DNA from: Ashinkailepas kermadecensis
Lineage: Eukaryota > Arthropoda > Thecostraca > Neolepadidae
Length of the DNA stretch: 64,000 nt
Direction of reading: 5' to 3'
Assembly: GCA_034440615.1 (NCBI GenBank)
Contig: JAOTOM010004619.1
Span: 71,001-135,000 of the forward strand
Shown: positions 48,053-61,456 of the stretch, one piece after another
Position numbering within the stretch: position 1 is the stretch's first letter
Layout of the letters: the number at the start of each line of letters is the position of its first letter
Notes under the pieces: generated by a model
What the model was told of the DNA's origin: nothing
Database searches by the model: none
The model's input: only the letters and a program-made list of their open reading frames with translations
Position numbers and translations under genes: made by a program

Positions 48053-49309
48053 GGTTCAAAGCGTGACAAAGGTCTATGGTCAAACTTAAAACCGAGTATA
48101 TTTACACATGACAGTAAACATGCGAACTCGACAAACAACAACGTACAGACGATATAGACCAGCGTAAAATATATTATTCCGCTGAGTAGGGAATAACTCG
48201 GTAATTTCAAGTTACGACCGATGAAACACATGACAGCTTTACGACAGATCGTGTCGCAGGTGGAAGCGTCGCTGAATTATAGGTGTTGCTACCTATAATT
48301 CGGCGATTACTGCTTTATCTGGTTCAACCACCATCATGTCATGCCGCCGCGTAAACCTAAGGCTAACCTGTAAGCTAACGCTGTAAAGCTGTAAAGTAAG
48401 CTACCTGACCGTTTCATTGGTGAAAACTCCTGAATACATCGTATTGCTGATGCATCACCAATAATTATTGGTAATGCATCAGCTCTGAAACATTGGGCCA
48501 CATTCGCCTCTCTCTTTAAAAGGAGCTTGTTTTTCTCTGCCAATTCAAAAAGTGAACAGTGAAATAGTGTTGTTGCACTATTGCATACGCTCTGATAGCA
48601 AGAAGAAAATCCGAACTGCGCGGTCGTCGCCATGCTGTGTCAAACTATGAGTGTTGCGGATTTGTTGACTTGACAAACTGCGTTCACGGAAATGACTACA
48701 CTGAGGCCATTTGTAATACGGTCCATGATTTGATCATTGAACACCGACATGTAATCAATCATGTTTGCAGAGGTGATTTCGGAGTTGGCCCGCGCAAAAT
48801 CGCTGTTCAACTCTGCGTGTACTGACTGAAACCACATAGCCGCCACACTTGCCCAGAGCTGGCAGGGAATTCGAGAGAAGTGTGCAGAGCAGCGGTTGCA
48901 GCAGACGGCACCGATAAAACACCCGTCCTGAACATGGTGTCAGGCCGCTCCCTGGTTGTACCACTGTATCGGATGGCACTTCCTGCACAGGCGGATTGAA
49001 GCCACTGACGCTGCGCAGGGTGCAGGGCTGGAGCACGTCCTGTTCTAGTCAGCAACACCGGAAGGACTTGTTACTCGCCCAGCCCAGGAAGGCCTCGTTA
49101 CTCGCCCAGCCCGGACTCCAGTCAGTGGCACTTCCCAGGCGTGCAAGGATGTCCGAGCTCGTAGTAATTGGCATTGCACGGGAGTGTAGCAATTTTCGGA
49201 CTAGTCCGCGGCATCGCCGAGCACGTATTTCCGGCCGCGACTGCACGCTCTGCGGCCACCTGGTGCACGTGCACCAGACTGAATCCCCCCGCCACTGCGG
49301 CTGCTGGCC
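48053..49309. other. Intronic sequence with two strong palindromes
   Basis: 48270-48305: 15-bp arms (14 of 15 paired), 6-nt loop. 48446-48483: 38-bp palindrome without loop (18 of 19 paired). Nothing else recognised. Confidence 0.6.
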
Positions 49310-50500
49310 GACTGTGGACGGCACCGGCAGTAGTGAACACTCCCCGCCCCACCCACACACAGACACTGTGGACGGTACCGGCAGTAGTGAACACTCCCCG
49401 CCCCACCCACACACAGACACTGTGGACGGTACCGGCAGTAGTGAACACTCCCCGCCCCACCACACACAGACACTGTGGACGGTACCGGCAGTAGTGAACA
49501 CTCCCCGCCCCACCCACACACAGACACTGTGGACGGTACCGGCAGTAGTGAACACTCCTCCCTCCCGCCCCATTCACACACAGACACTGTGGACGGCACC
49601 GGCAGTAGTGAACACTCCCCGCCCCACCCCCACACAGACACTGTGGACGGTACCGGCAGTAGTGAACACTCCCCGCCCCACCACACACAGACACTGTGGA
49701 CGGAACCGGCAGTAGTGAACACTCCCCGCCTCATCTACACACAGACACTGTGGACGGTACCGGCAGTAGTGAACACTCCTCCCTCCCGCCCCATTCACAC
49801 ACAGACACTGTGGACGGCACCGGCAGTAGTGAACACTCCCCGCCCCACCCACACACAGACACTGTGGACGGCACCGGCAGTAGTGAACACTCCCCGCCCC
49901 ACCCCCACACAGACACTGTGGACGGTACCGGCAGTAGTGAACACTCCCCGCCCCACCCCCACACAGACACTGTGGACGGTACCGGCAGTAGTGAACACTC
50001 CCCGCCCCATCCACACACAGACACTGTGGACGGTACCGGCAGTAGTGAACACTCCCCGCCCCACCCCACACAGACACTGTGGACGGTACCGGCAGTAGTG
50101 AACACTCCCCGCCCCACCCACACACAGACACTGTGGACGGTACCGGCAGTAGTGAACACTCCCCGCCCCACCCCACACAGACACTGTGGACGGTACCGGC
50201 AGTAGTGAACACTCCCCGCCCCATCCACACACAGACACTGTGGACGGTACCGGCAGTAGTGAACACTCCCCGCCCCACCCACACACAGACACTGTGGACG
50301 GTACCGGCAGTAGTGAACACTCCCCGCCCCACCACATGGACGGTACCGGTAGTAGTGAACACTCCCCGCCCCACCCACACACAGACACTGTGGACGGTAC
50401 CGGCAGTAGTGAACACTCCCCGCCCCACCCACACACAGACACTGTGGACGGTACCGGCAGTAGTGAACACTCCCCGCTCCACCCACGCACAGACACGGCG
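49310..50500. repeat. 54-bp minisatellite, about 22 copies
   Basis: Unit contains GGACGGTACCGGCAGTAGTG and AACACTCCCCGCCCCACC, then CACACAGACACTGT. 54 bp is 18 codons, so one plus frame repeats DGTGSSEHSPPHPHTDTV; small indels move it between frames. Long ORFs on both strands are artefacts. Confidence 0.97.
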
Positions 50501-51548
50501 TCCATGCCCTCCGCCCATCTGGTTAGGCCAGTCCTGTCGTGCTATGCAATTAGCAGCACTTCTGAGCACGTTACGGCATAATTGTCACGACGCCCACGAT
50601 GTACGTCGCACGAATAAATATAGCCAAGTCTTCTCGGAAATGACGTGGGACTCGGGCAGCAAACGTTGCAAACAATTCCTCGAGATAAAAAAAAACAGTC
50701 CAAGCGGAGGAAAAGCACACCATAGAATTCACAAAGAACGAGGCGTTGGACGACGGCAGCTACAAAGTGTTACACAATCATTTGAAGGCACGAGAGCTTG
50801 GTGGCGCCTACGATCCTTGGCCTTGCCTGAGCTCATCACGTCCGTTTGGCAACACTCATGTCTCCCTGGCAGCGGTCTCCTACGTCTGGCAACAGTCACG
50901 ATGGGCCGTCACGATGGACCCCTTTGATCTGATTGCAAAATAAGCACAGCACTCCATTGTTAGGCTGAATTAGCTAGACCTGTGCTAGTTGACAAATGCC
51001 ACCGATATTACACTGGTAATTGCAGATAATTATTCACCAGGGTGCAAGAGCATGCTGCTAAGCATAGCATTAGAAAGAAAGAGGTAGATTACGCGACAGT
51101 TTTTTTCGCTTGGCATCTGTGTAAACTATCATAGCTGGTCGCATTTCGCTACTTTTTTTTATAGTTTTATAGACACCTTCTGGTGGCCTTCCAATCGGAG
51201 CAGTCCGTTCGCCTCCTGCAGACATCGGCGTGTTTTGTGACGGTGCGGTCATGCAGTGGAGATGTTCCTTCCAAGCTTACAGTGAATTACGTGCGTGGTG
51301 CCAAGGACAGATACTGCCTCATAGCTAAAGCATTCCCGGTCTATCCAGCTAGAGTACTGTCAATTAGGCTACGCTGTTCTGGTTTGGCCTAGCACGACTT
51401 CTTAACGGCATACGTTGCCTGCTTTATCTGTTTCCTTTTCAGAATTCCTCTTTCTCCCCGCTATTCTTAAGGTCTCGCAGCACTCTTGCTTACTGGATTT
51501 TCGAGCTTGACGGAATCCGTCTTCCGACCGCTATCGAGCTTCCCAAAC
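50501..51548. other. Intronic sequence, nothing recognised
   Basis: No gene or known element. Confidence 0.5.
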
Positions 51549-51735
51549 GGGACACACATCCACAAGTCAACGTGGACAATGGGACACACATTCACAAGTC
51601 AGCGTGGACAACAGAAAACACATTCACAAATCAGCGTGGACAATAGGACACACATCCACAAGTCAACTTGGACAACAGGAACACATTCACAAGTCAGAGT
51701 GAACAAAAGACATACATCCACAAGTCAGCGTTGTA
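51549..51735. repeat. 32-bp tandem repeat, six copies
   Basis: Core CACA(A)GTCA(G/A)CGTGGACAA; unit starts spaced 31-32 bp. Confidence 0.92.
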
Positions 51736-52065
51736 GGTAGAAAATGACGTTTTCACTCCGGATAGTCGGGTTAAAAAATGAAAAGTGACAAAACAAATTA
51801 TGATATTCGGACATAAAACAAAAAAGTCTGGTGATGTCTTCATATGCTTCACATTGGTTTTGGGCCCATCTACCCAACGCTGCATTTTGCATCCGGACAA
51901 ATATTGCGCAGTTCTTGCATAACGTCGAATCAAAAGTGAAAACTTCACCGAAACTCCCGCCATGGATGTTTCCGCGACGCAGATGGAACTGCGGCGCAAC
52001 AAATATTCGCCAGGTAAACGAGGCAAGCGAAACCACCACAAAACAAGGTACACTATGCTACGATA

Positions 52066-53580
52066 ATTAACATCTGACCGTCTGACCAGGGCACGAACCT
52101 GACCAGGGCATGAACATCTGACCATCTGGCCAGGGCACGAACATCTGACCATCTGGCCAGGGCACGAACATCTGACCATCTGACCAGGGCACGAACCTGA
52201 CCAGGGCATGAACATCTGACCATCTGACCAGGGCACGAACCTGACCAGGGCATGAACATCTGACCATCTGGCCAGGGCACGAACATCTGACCATCTGGCC
52301 AGGGCACGAACATCTGACCATCTGGCCAGGGCACGAACATCTGACCATCTGACCAGGGCACGAACCTGACCAGGGCATGAACATCTGACCATCTGGCCAG
52401 GGCACGAACATCTGACCATCTGGCCAGGGCACGAACATCTGACCATCTGACCAGGGCACGAACCTGACCGGGGCATGAACATCTGACCATCTGACCAGGG
52501 CACGAACATCTGACCATCTGACCAGGGCACGAACCTGACCAGGGCATGAACATCTGACCATCTGACCAGGGCACGAACATCTGACCATCTGACCAGGGCA
52601 CGAACCTGACCAGGGCATGAACATCTGACCATCTGACCAGGGCACGAACATCTGACCATCTGACCAGGGCACGAACCTGACCAGGGCATGGACATCTGAC
52701 CATCTGACCAGGGCACGAACATCTGACCATCTGACCAGGACACGAACCTGACCAGGGCATGAACATCTGACCATCTGACCAGGGCATGAACATCTGACCA
52801 TCTGACCAGGGCACGAACCTGACCAGGGCATGAACATCTGACCATCTGACCAGGGCACGAACCTGACCAGGGCATGAACATCTGACCATCTGGCCAGGGC
52901 ACGAACATCTGACCATCTGGCCAGGGCACGAACATCTGACCATCTGGCCAGGGCACGAACATCTGACCATCTGACCAGGGCACGAACCTGACCAGGGCAT
53001 GAACATCTGACCATCTGGCCAGGGCACGAACATCTGACCATCTGGCCAGGGCACGAACATCTGACCATCTGACCAGGGCACGAACCTGACCGGGGCATGA
53101 ACATCTGACCATCTGACCAGGGCACCAACATCTGACCATCTGACCAGGGCACGAACCTGACCAGGGCATGAACATCTGACCATCTGACCAGGGCACGAAC
53201 ATCTGACCATCTGACCAGGGCACGAACCTGACCAGGGCATGAACATCTGACCATCTGACCAGGGCACGAACATCTGACCATCTGACCAGGGCACGAACCT
53301 GACCAGGGCATGGACATCTGACCATCTGACCAGGGCACGAACATCTGACCATCTGACCAGGACACGAACCTGACCAGGGCATGAACATCTGACCATCTGA
53401 CCAGGGCATGAACATCTGACATCTGACCAGGCCCCGACCGACCAGGGCATGAACATCTGACCATCTGACCAGGGCACGAACCTGACCAGGGCATGAACAT
53501 CTGACCATCTGGCCAGGGCACGAACATCTGACCATCTGACCAGGGCACGAACATCTGACCATCTGACCAGGGCACGAACC
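52066..53580. repeat. Composite 27-bp / 17-bp array with a roughly 620-bp higher-order period
   Basis: Two related units alternate: CATCTGACCATCTGACCAGG plus GCACGAA (27 bp) and CCTGACCAGGGCATGAA (17 bp). Rare variants recur together (GACCGGGGCATG at 52466 and 53087; CATGGACATCTG at 52687 and 53309; CCAGGACACG near 52736 and 53358), showing a segmental duplication of about 622 bp within the array. The minus ORFs of up to 631 codons are artefacts. Confidence 0.95.
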
Positions 53581-53589
53581 TTTCCGCAC

Positions 53590-55255
53590 TACTTGCGCTG
53601 TTTTTCGTCATTTTTAGGTGAAGAAACCACGACATAGACTGATTTACATTGACGACCGCAAGTGCATTTCCGAAATTATGCAGAGCATAGTATGATTGAC
53701 TTTCTCTTTCCTGTCTTGGAATGGTGACTTAAATGGCCCATGCACTTTCCTCCTCATCCCTAAGATTGTCTGCTGCACAAATGGATTGCAAAGGCCAGTA
53801 TCGAATCTGTTAGTCCCACTTTCTTACGACATTTTCCACATGCGTTGATGTATTCTCCAGACTACAATAATAGAGATGAATCGACAGCCGATATGCCTAC
53901 CAGCTGGCATGACTACCAGCTGGTGAGCCTACCAGATGCATTCACCCAGCTCGTGCTGACTAGCAGTGGGGGGATTGCATATCTGCACGTCTTTTATGAG
54001 TACCGACAGACCGACAGCCACGCGTATGGCTTTGCGCATGTAATGGAAAGACAAGCACCCCGCCAATTAAACGAAAACGATTGAAGCTACGCGCTGTCGT
54101 AATTGATAGTGACTGAACACCATCCAGATCGGGTGCGTCCTGTTTGTGCAAGGGTGCGCCTTCGATCCGAGTGCCAGCTGCTTAGTCACTGTCTGTACGG
54201 AAAAGAAACACAGGCGGCGACTAATCGGTAGTTCCTACCATGCACCCGACTTAGTTTATGCCAACACTAAAAACACCGCACCAGCGCGTATTTAGTCGAC
54301 AACCCAGCTGCGGGGTGGTTCCGCGGCAAGTTGGAATTGTGCACCGGAAAGGTGGGAAATTACCCCAGCCGTAGATAAGCGCGAACGCCGTCTTGTCTTA
54401 TTGCAATAACCAAAGAGAACTGGTTTGCGTCACAGCCGCTCTTGGGGCGACGTATATTCCGCGCAACAAAACGATCAAGCGTTTATGGGAGCTTTAGATG
54501 TGTTTTCTCGTGTCAGGTCGTTAATAAGTGCACATGAAGTTAGGAAAACAATCAGAGTGCATCAGAAGATTTAGTGTCGGGCTGAATTTTGCTACATGTT
54601 GCTGCATGTTGATACGAGGCTAGAATGCGAGTCTGTTCGCGTGTGGTGTGCTGAGTAGACCACATAGGTGTTCTATTTGTATGCGCTTACTTTCATTTGA
54701 ACTTGCGATTGACTCGGATTTGATTGAAGACGATTTTTGTATTCACCTCGTGATGGGGCGTACCTTTATGTCTCCTCACAACAGTGCCTCGTCATTCTCA
54801 CCCTAATTACGACAGAGCCACAGGACAAAATCCGTCACATTGTGTCACAGGATATATCCAATGGTGCCCGATTGTTGTAACTTCGCTCAGCCAGTGACAC
54901 GCGGGCCAGGTTAGAGGTAAGGATTTCACTAAGTGTCGGGTGCTGGCAACTTCAACATGGCCGTCCACCAGATTGATGTATGTATTTGAGATACAGCCGC
55001 TGTTCGAACAGGTATAAGGAACATGTCAAATAAACCAAGTTATGCAATATTTTAAGACATCTTCAAAACAAAAAAGAGATACACACGCATCCTTCAAAAA
55101 TGCGCAAAGCATTTAGCAGAATACCTGAAGCTCGCAATACAAACATAGGGCTGTGTAGTGCAAAAATGTGAAAAGGAAACTGTATTAAATGACGCTTGGA
55201 ATGTTGTTACCAAGTTGTTAACAACGTCAATCATGAATGATAGAATGGTATAAAT
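53590..55255. other. Intronic sequence, nothing recognised
   Basis: No gene or known element. Confidence 0.5.
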
Positions 55256-55280
55256 ATATAGATATATATAATATAATATA

Positions 55281-55344
<64 letters not shown>

Positions 55345-55483
55345 GGACAGTGATAAAAATATTTTTCCAACAAACACATCACAACGTATGGCTACGTAAA
55401 TGGTACAAATTTAACAACTTTAAGCGCAATCACGCACTCGAATTACTGTGTTCAAAACGTGACACGCATCGCACCCCCGGGCA

Positions 55484-55525
<42 letters not shown>

Positions 55526-55536
55526 ATAAAAATAAA

Positions 55537-55570
<34 letters not shown>
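55256..55570. repeat. (AT)n and A-rich simple sequence in two blocks
   Basis: AT tracts at 55256-55342 and 55491-55570, the second mixed with poly-A, separated by about 150 bp of ordinary sequence. Confidence 0.92.
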
Positions 55571-55844
55571 TTACATGTAAATGGTATATTTATAACGTTA
55601 CAGTCACACATGAGTTATGGCAACCGTGGTATTCGTCAATTATCTCCCACTTTGGCCATCAAGTACCCAGATGTAGCTTCGGCTCGTGCAACTCTATCGA
55701 TGTATCCCTTAATCTGATAACGTGGCCGGGTGACGGGCGGATTTAACCGGCACAGGTCACGCCAAGTTTAGTGCAAAATCTCCTGACAAAAGATCGCGAT
55801 CAGAATGCTTCTTGGCGCGCCCCCCCCCCCCGAATGGTGAGAGT

Positions 55845-56360
55845 TGAGTTGCTGGTTACAGAGGAGGCTCTGAGTCAGAGGTGATGTGATGCGCGTGTGT
55901 CACCACAAACGGAATGGGGATGGTTGAGTTGCTGGTTACACAGGAGGCTCTGAGTCAGAGGTGATGTGATGCGCGTGTGTCACCACTAACGGAATGGGGA
56001 TGGTTGAGTTGCTGGTTACACAGGAGGCTCTGAGTCAGAGGTGATGTGATGCGCGTGTGTCACCACTAACGGAATGGGGTGGTTGAGTTGAGGCTCTGGG
56101 TCGCGTGATTGTCACTAACGGAATGGGGATGGTTGAGTTGCTGGTTACACAGGAGGCTCTGAGTCAGAGGTGATGTGATGCGCGTGTGTCACCACTAACG
56201 GAATGGGGATGGTTGAGTTGCTGGTTACACAGGAGGCTCTGAGTCAGAGGTGATGTGATGCGCGTGTGTCACCACTAACGGAATGGGGATGGTTGAGTTG
56301 CTGGTTACACAGGAGGCTCTGAGTCAAGAGGTGATGTGGTGTGTGCGTGTTACCACCAAT
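55845..56360. repeat. 80-bp tandem repeat, about 6.5 copies
   Basis: Unit starts GGTTGAGTTGCTGGTTACAC and contains GAGGCTCTGAGTCAGAGGTG and GGAATGGGGAT. The unit near 56078 is shortened and the last is diverged. Confidence 0.95.
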
Positions 56361-56554
56361 GGCATGTGATTATGTAATATTGTCATCTTTATTAAAGCGA
56401 TACCGTCTTTGAAATATAGCCCCATAGTATAATGCATTATGCATATTGTCGGCAATAGTTTGCAGCCGCTCTCTTCCCTGGGATTCCAGCAGAAACTCCA
56501 ACATCCGCGCGCTCCGAATCGATCGATGGTGGGAATCAGAGCATAAATGATCGT

Positions 56555-57605
56555 GTGGCGGCGGCTGAAGTCTCGGGCCGGTGACTACTGCTGGTGGCCC
56601 GGTGTCCAACACGCGGCGGCGGCTGAAGTCTCGGGCCCGTGACTACTGCTGGTGGCCCGGTGTCCAACACGCGGCGGCGGCTGAAGTCTCGGGCCGGTGA
56701 CTACTGCTGGTGGCCCGGTGTCCAACACGCGGCGGCGGCTGAAGTCTCGGGCCGGTGACTACTGCTGGTGGCCCGGTGTCCAACACGCGGCGGCGGCTAG
56801 TCTCGGGCCCGTGACTACTGCTGGTGGCCCGGTGTCCAACACGCGGCGGCGGCTGAAGTCTCGGGCCCGTGACTACTGCTGGTGGCCCGGTGTCCAACAC
56901 GCGGCGGCGGCTGAAGTCTCGGGCCGTGACTACTGCTGGTGGCCCGGTGTCCAACACCGGCGGCGGCTAGTATCGGGGGGGATGAATTCGGCCCGTGACT
57001 ACTGCTGGTGGCCCGGTGTCCAGCACGCGGCGGCGGCTGAAGTCTCGGGCCGGTGACTACTGCTGGTGGCCCGGTGTCCAACACGCGGCGGCGGCTAGTC
57101 TCGGGCCCGTGACTACTGCTGGTGGCCCGGTGTCCAACACGCGGCGGCGGCTAGTCTCGGGCCGGTGACTACTGCTGGTGGCCCGGTGTCCAACACGCGG
57201 CGGCGGCTGAAGTCTCGGGCCGGTGACTACTGCTGGTGGCCCGGTGTCCAACACGCGGCGACGGCTAGTCTCGGGCCCGTGACTACTGCTGGTGGCCCGG
57301 TGTCCAACACGCGGCGGCGGCTAGTCTCGGGCCCGTGACTACTGCTGGTGGCCCGGTGTCCAACACGCGGCGGCGGCTGAAGTCTCGGGCCGGTGACTAC
57401 TGCTGGTGGCCCGGTGTCCAACACGCGGCGACGGCTGAAGTCTCGGGCCCGTGACTACTGCTGGTGGCCCGGTGTCCAATACGCGGCGGCGGCTAGTCTC
57501 GGGCCGGTGACTACTGCTGGTGGCCCGGTGTCGAACACGCGGCGACGGCTAGTCTCGGGCCCGTGACTACTGCTGGTGGCCCGGTGTCCAGCACGCGGCC
57601 GGCCC
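56555..57605. repeat. 58-bp / 54-55-bp minisatellite, about 18 copies
   Basis: Unit contains GACTACTGCTGGTGGCCCGG, TGTCCAACACGCGGCGGCGG and CT(GAA)GTCTCGGGCC(C/G)GT. Units with and without GAA are interspersed. ORFs on both strands are artefacts. Confidence 0.95.
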
Positions 57606-58129
57606 GGTGGCATTGTCCTGGAATGGTGGCGAATTTGGCAGGTGGCGACCTACCATTGTTCGACTTGTGTCCACTCAGATGGTCTCCTCGCACGCCACGA
57701 TGGAAGGAAACGTATGTGTCCTCGATGTTCGACCGTGTTTCCTGAAAAGTTGTGACACAGTCCAAGATAATGAGCGGATGCCACAGCTCTGCCTTATATT
57801 TATATATGTATTCATACCCGAAGGGCACGTGTGAACTTCTGGTGGGAAAGAATGCAGCGAACATATAAGCATGCACGTATATAGCATGCTAAATGAGTAA
57901 CCATGTGTGCACTGAATACCCCAGCGTACCAGATACGACATTCGCCACAGAAACAGGAGTAACGTTCCCCACAGGATAGTAAGCGTCATGGCCTGCCCCC
58001 AGGCGTGAATTAATCCCCCCTTCACACACACACACACACACCTTCCACCTCCCCAAAGACATGTTTTTGTCATTTTGCAAACTGTAACAGGGTCGGTAAC
58101 AGAATAAACATTGCATTGCCTGGTCACAC
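57606..58129. other. Intronic sequence, nothing recognised
   Basis: Short (CA)n at 58023-58040 only. Confidence 0.5.
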
Positions 58130-58880
58130 CCATCAACTTGTTCTGAATGCATCGCCCCATGTAACAAATACGTCTTCCAATTTATGTTTGAATGTTACCA
58201 GTGTTGACATCACAGTAGGGAGAGCGTTCCATGTATTAATTACATTCTGAGGAACAAAAACGTACCACGCCATAAGTAGTCTGCAGGATTTCTTCTGTAC
58301 CATAATGTGATGACCCATCATGAAACCTGATCTATCGATGCCAAAAAGTCATCAACATGAATGTCATCAAATCCCTCTAAATTTTTTAAAAGCTTGATTA
58401 AATGTCCTCGAAGTCTACGGTAGTGCAATGAAAACACCCAAAGAAAACTTAGCCTATCTTTTCATCACCTATCTGTTCTAGTCCTGGTACCAGTTTATTT
58501 GTTGTACATTACACGTGCTTAAGTTCATCAATATCCATATGAAAACGAGGGCTCCACACCAGAAATAACATTTCCAGCCAAATTATACTTGTGGTGTTCT
58601 CTATTATAACCGAAATACAAACCGTTACTTTTTCATAAATTTAATGGCATTTCCCATTATGTAGACTGCTGCTAAATCCTGTTTAGATCTGATTGTAAAA
58701 CAGCGTAGTTCTCAGCACAATCTATTGAGGCATAAAGCCTAACATTGCGGGCGAATTTAGATATTCTGCTTTGACGCCCTATTGAATCAGATGTACATAA
58801 ATTATAAATAAAAGTGGGCAAAGAACCGATCCTTGGCTAATATGCGGTTGAAGCGTTTTTAATATTTTGTTCAGATGGAT
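58130..58880 (-). pseudogene. Decayed LINE RT C-terminal half (CR1/L2-like)
   Basis: Minus-strand pieces in order from 58855: ISQGSVLCPLLFIIYV (the PQGSVLGPLLF block), then further down RLSFLWVFSLHYRRLRGHLI with KLLKNLEGFDDI near 58340-58470, then FVPQNVINTWNALP and FKHKLEDVF at 58170-58250. These are the conserved RT and C-terminal phrases of CR1/L2/jockey-type LINEs. Stops and frame changes throughout; the N-terminal RT half is missing. Confidence 0.8.
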
Positions 58881-61456
58881 ATTTACGATTTAGCAATCCT
58901 TACTGATTGACGTTGTTAAGAAATTGGCAACTGCGTTTCATGCGTACTTCAAAAACTTTTTTTTCACTTGCCTGCACTTTTATTTATATTATTAGATCAC
59001 CTAAAGCTTATGACCACTCGCATATCTAACCACCTTCTCTGATACGTGGTCTCGTCCTTCAAGATAATTGCACAATTTTCAATCTGAGATTCATTTTCGA
59101 TCGACGGGCGCATGCACGAATCTTGTTGATGAGACCACATTGCATCCGCATATTTTTTACCTTCGTGTCACTTTGAGCGTTGCACTGTTTCCTAATGATG
59201 TCACATGGGTGCAGTGATGCCAAATGGTTGCAGGGATGCCACCCGTATAATTCGGCGCTTTCACTCGTAGCATTGATTTAGGTTTACGTGATCCAAATAT
59301 CGTTCAATATCTATCGGGGAAACAGGTGGAACGGGGGCAGGAAGGCAAAGCGCAGTCGCTGCTCTCTGATATCTCGTCGGCGAGGTAAATTATAACGTCA
59401 CCACTCATCGGCAATCAGGGGAAAATCTACTGAGATGGTGTAGGGGTGGCGGCTCTGCTGTCGGTGGGGTGTGGGGGTGTGGGTGCGGTGGTTTTGTGAG
59501 GTGTATGTGTGCTGGTTGGGGAGCTGTTCGGGGTGTGTTGCCGGAGTGCTCGGGTGTGTGAAAGATAATCCTTACCAAACTCAACTCAACTGAAGCTGAT
59601 TGAACTTATTAAGGGCTTGATCTCAACTATGACTGAACCTTAACACGGCTCAACCTGGGCTGACTCTAATATCAGACTGGGCTAAATATCTCCTTTTGCT
59701 GCTTGTGCCTATGTCGGTGGTGTATTGTGTTGTGTTTCCCCGCCACCTCCACCACACATTCCCCCAACCCCAGCCGGCTTGGTGTTGTTTGAACTAACGT
59801 CCCTAACACGAATTTATATGTTGTGCGAGGTCAAAGTTTTGGGAACACCATATTGGTAGGTGAGTGCCTCTAGCCAAATTAGAATGAATACGTTGTATTA
59901 TAAAATGAATGAGTATGTAATTTGTCCGTGGTTTGAATGACTTGTCCCGAGTTGGGACTTTTTTGATACTACCAGTAATATAATTTTGTGCAATGTACCG
60001 CACGAAATAAGTGCCTGTGTTTAGCCCCAAGCGGCTTCCGCTGGTCCTTAAAGCTACCTAACACACATTCATTCTCCTCATTCACTTCACATTCCCAGCC
60101 GTCCCATTCATTCTCTCCTTATTAATTAATGAATTGCTTGGTCCCAAAATTTTGCTCCCCCCCCCCCCTCAGCGGTACACAAACACATATATCGACAGAC
60201 CATGACTATTTTTTCAGGTATGTTGGCCAAATATTTAAACCTTTCACTGCCAAGCATAGCTGGCCTCGCCATTATTGGCAGCGTTCATCGCCTGGATAAA
60301 GTCTTAACTGCAACAAGGGGGCTCATCGTACTGGCTCCGAGGGCTAATATAGGTGCTCTGATGTCTTTGACCGACCTACCTAACCTTACGACAGTCGATG
60401 CCAAGCCGGGCCTTATTCGCCGTAGACGTGCGACCAGGCCTATGTGTCTACGGGTGGGCACGGATCCCTACCATGTTGGGCACGTCCCCTGGCCGTCTAT
60501 ATAACCTAGCCGGCCCTACCCTTTCAGCCCCTGGGCTTACGGCACGCCAAACCTGTCCGTACGTCCCCCCCCCCGAACCACTGCACAGCTCCGTGCTCCA
60601 ACGTGCAGCGAACGGAGGCGGACTCATTACCGGGCATAATTTTGCCTCTATATATCCTATTGTCCGGCGCCAAATTCGACGGACGCAATGTGTGCTAACG
60701 GCATCACATGCATACTGAGCCCGAAGCCCATCTGCGCCCCTGGGTCACAGAGCACAGAGGCCAGCAGGATTTTGCGGCCAAAGAACCAGAGCATGTGAGC
60801 TAATGCCCTCGAAGTGTCCGTTCATCGCTCCCTCTCGCATTAGACATTTTCCAAGCGAAGATTATACATAACAACATCAATATTCTAGACAATTTAAACG
60901 GGCTTAAACACTCACTACCATTACCCGAGAACGTTCAGCCCATAGGAGGACGGCTCGCAGGTCGGCTGCCTCGCTTATAAATTTACTTCACATATTAATT
61001 TAATCTCAGGCACATATCCAAACGTCATGTGTGAATCATCCCTTGTCGTGGGGAGAGTACACACGGTTCTATTCTCGTCTATCCGAGCGAAAAGCGTGAC
61101 ATGTACCCCTCAGCCCCCGCGGCACGGCCCGCCATTTCAGTTTTGGACGTAAATATCCTCCCCTCCATCCATCTGGTCGCCGAGGTATTTACTACGCTAC
61201 CGTTAGTCTGGGAGGGTCGTACCCTGTCGTCATCGAGTTGCGTTAATCCCCACGGAGGGTCACTGACTGCTGTCTCGCCCATCGGAATTGAACCTAAATG
61301 TGATTTGTTGTCAGAATAGTTACACCACCGGATGCAGAGCGGAAGGTCGCCCCTAGAGTTCAGAGCGGAAGGTCGCCCCTAGAGTTCTGTGTGTTTAATT
61401 AGTCTGCACCACGGCTGGTAGTTTGGCCATAATGTTATTGCTTTGACTCCTGTAAA
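58881..61456. other. Intronic sequence, nothing recognised
   Basis: A GT-rich patch at about 59440-59550 and a 30-bp-spaced duplication at 61333-61388 (CAGAGCGGAAGGTCGCCCCT twice). No gene. Confidence 0.5.

Noticed and set aside
48446..48483. Considered as a microRNA precursor
   Set aside because: The palindrome has no terminal loop and its stem is too short and symmetrical.
49049..50927. Set of ORFs of up to 331 codons on both strands (HSPPHPHTDTV, SVHYCRYRPQC)
   Set aside because: Artefacts of the 54-bp array, which is a multiple of three and lacks stops.
51694..53589. Minus-strand ORF of 631 codons and relatives (PWSDGQMF repeats)
   Set aside because: Produced by the 27/17-bp array; several frames are open at once.
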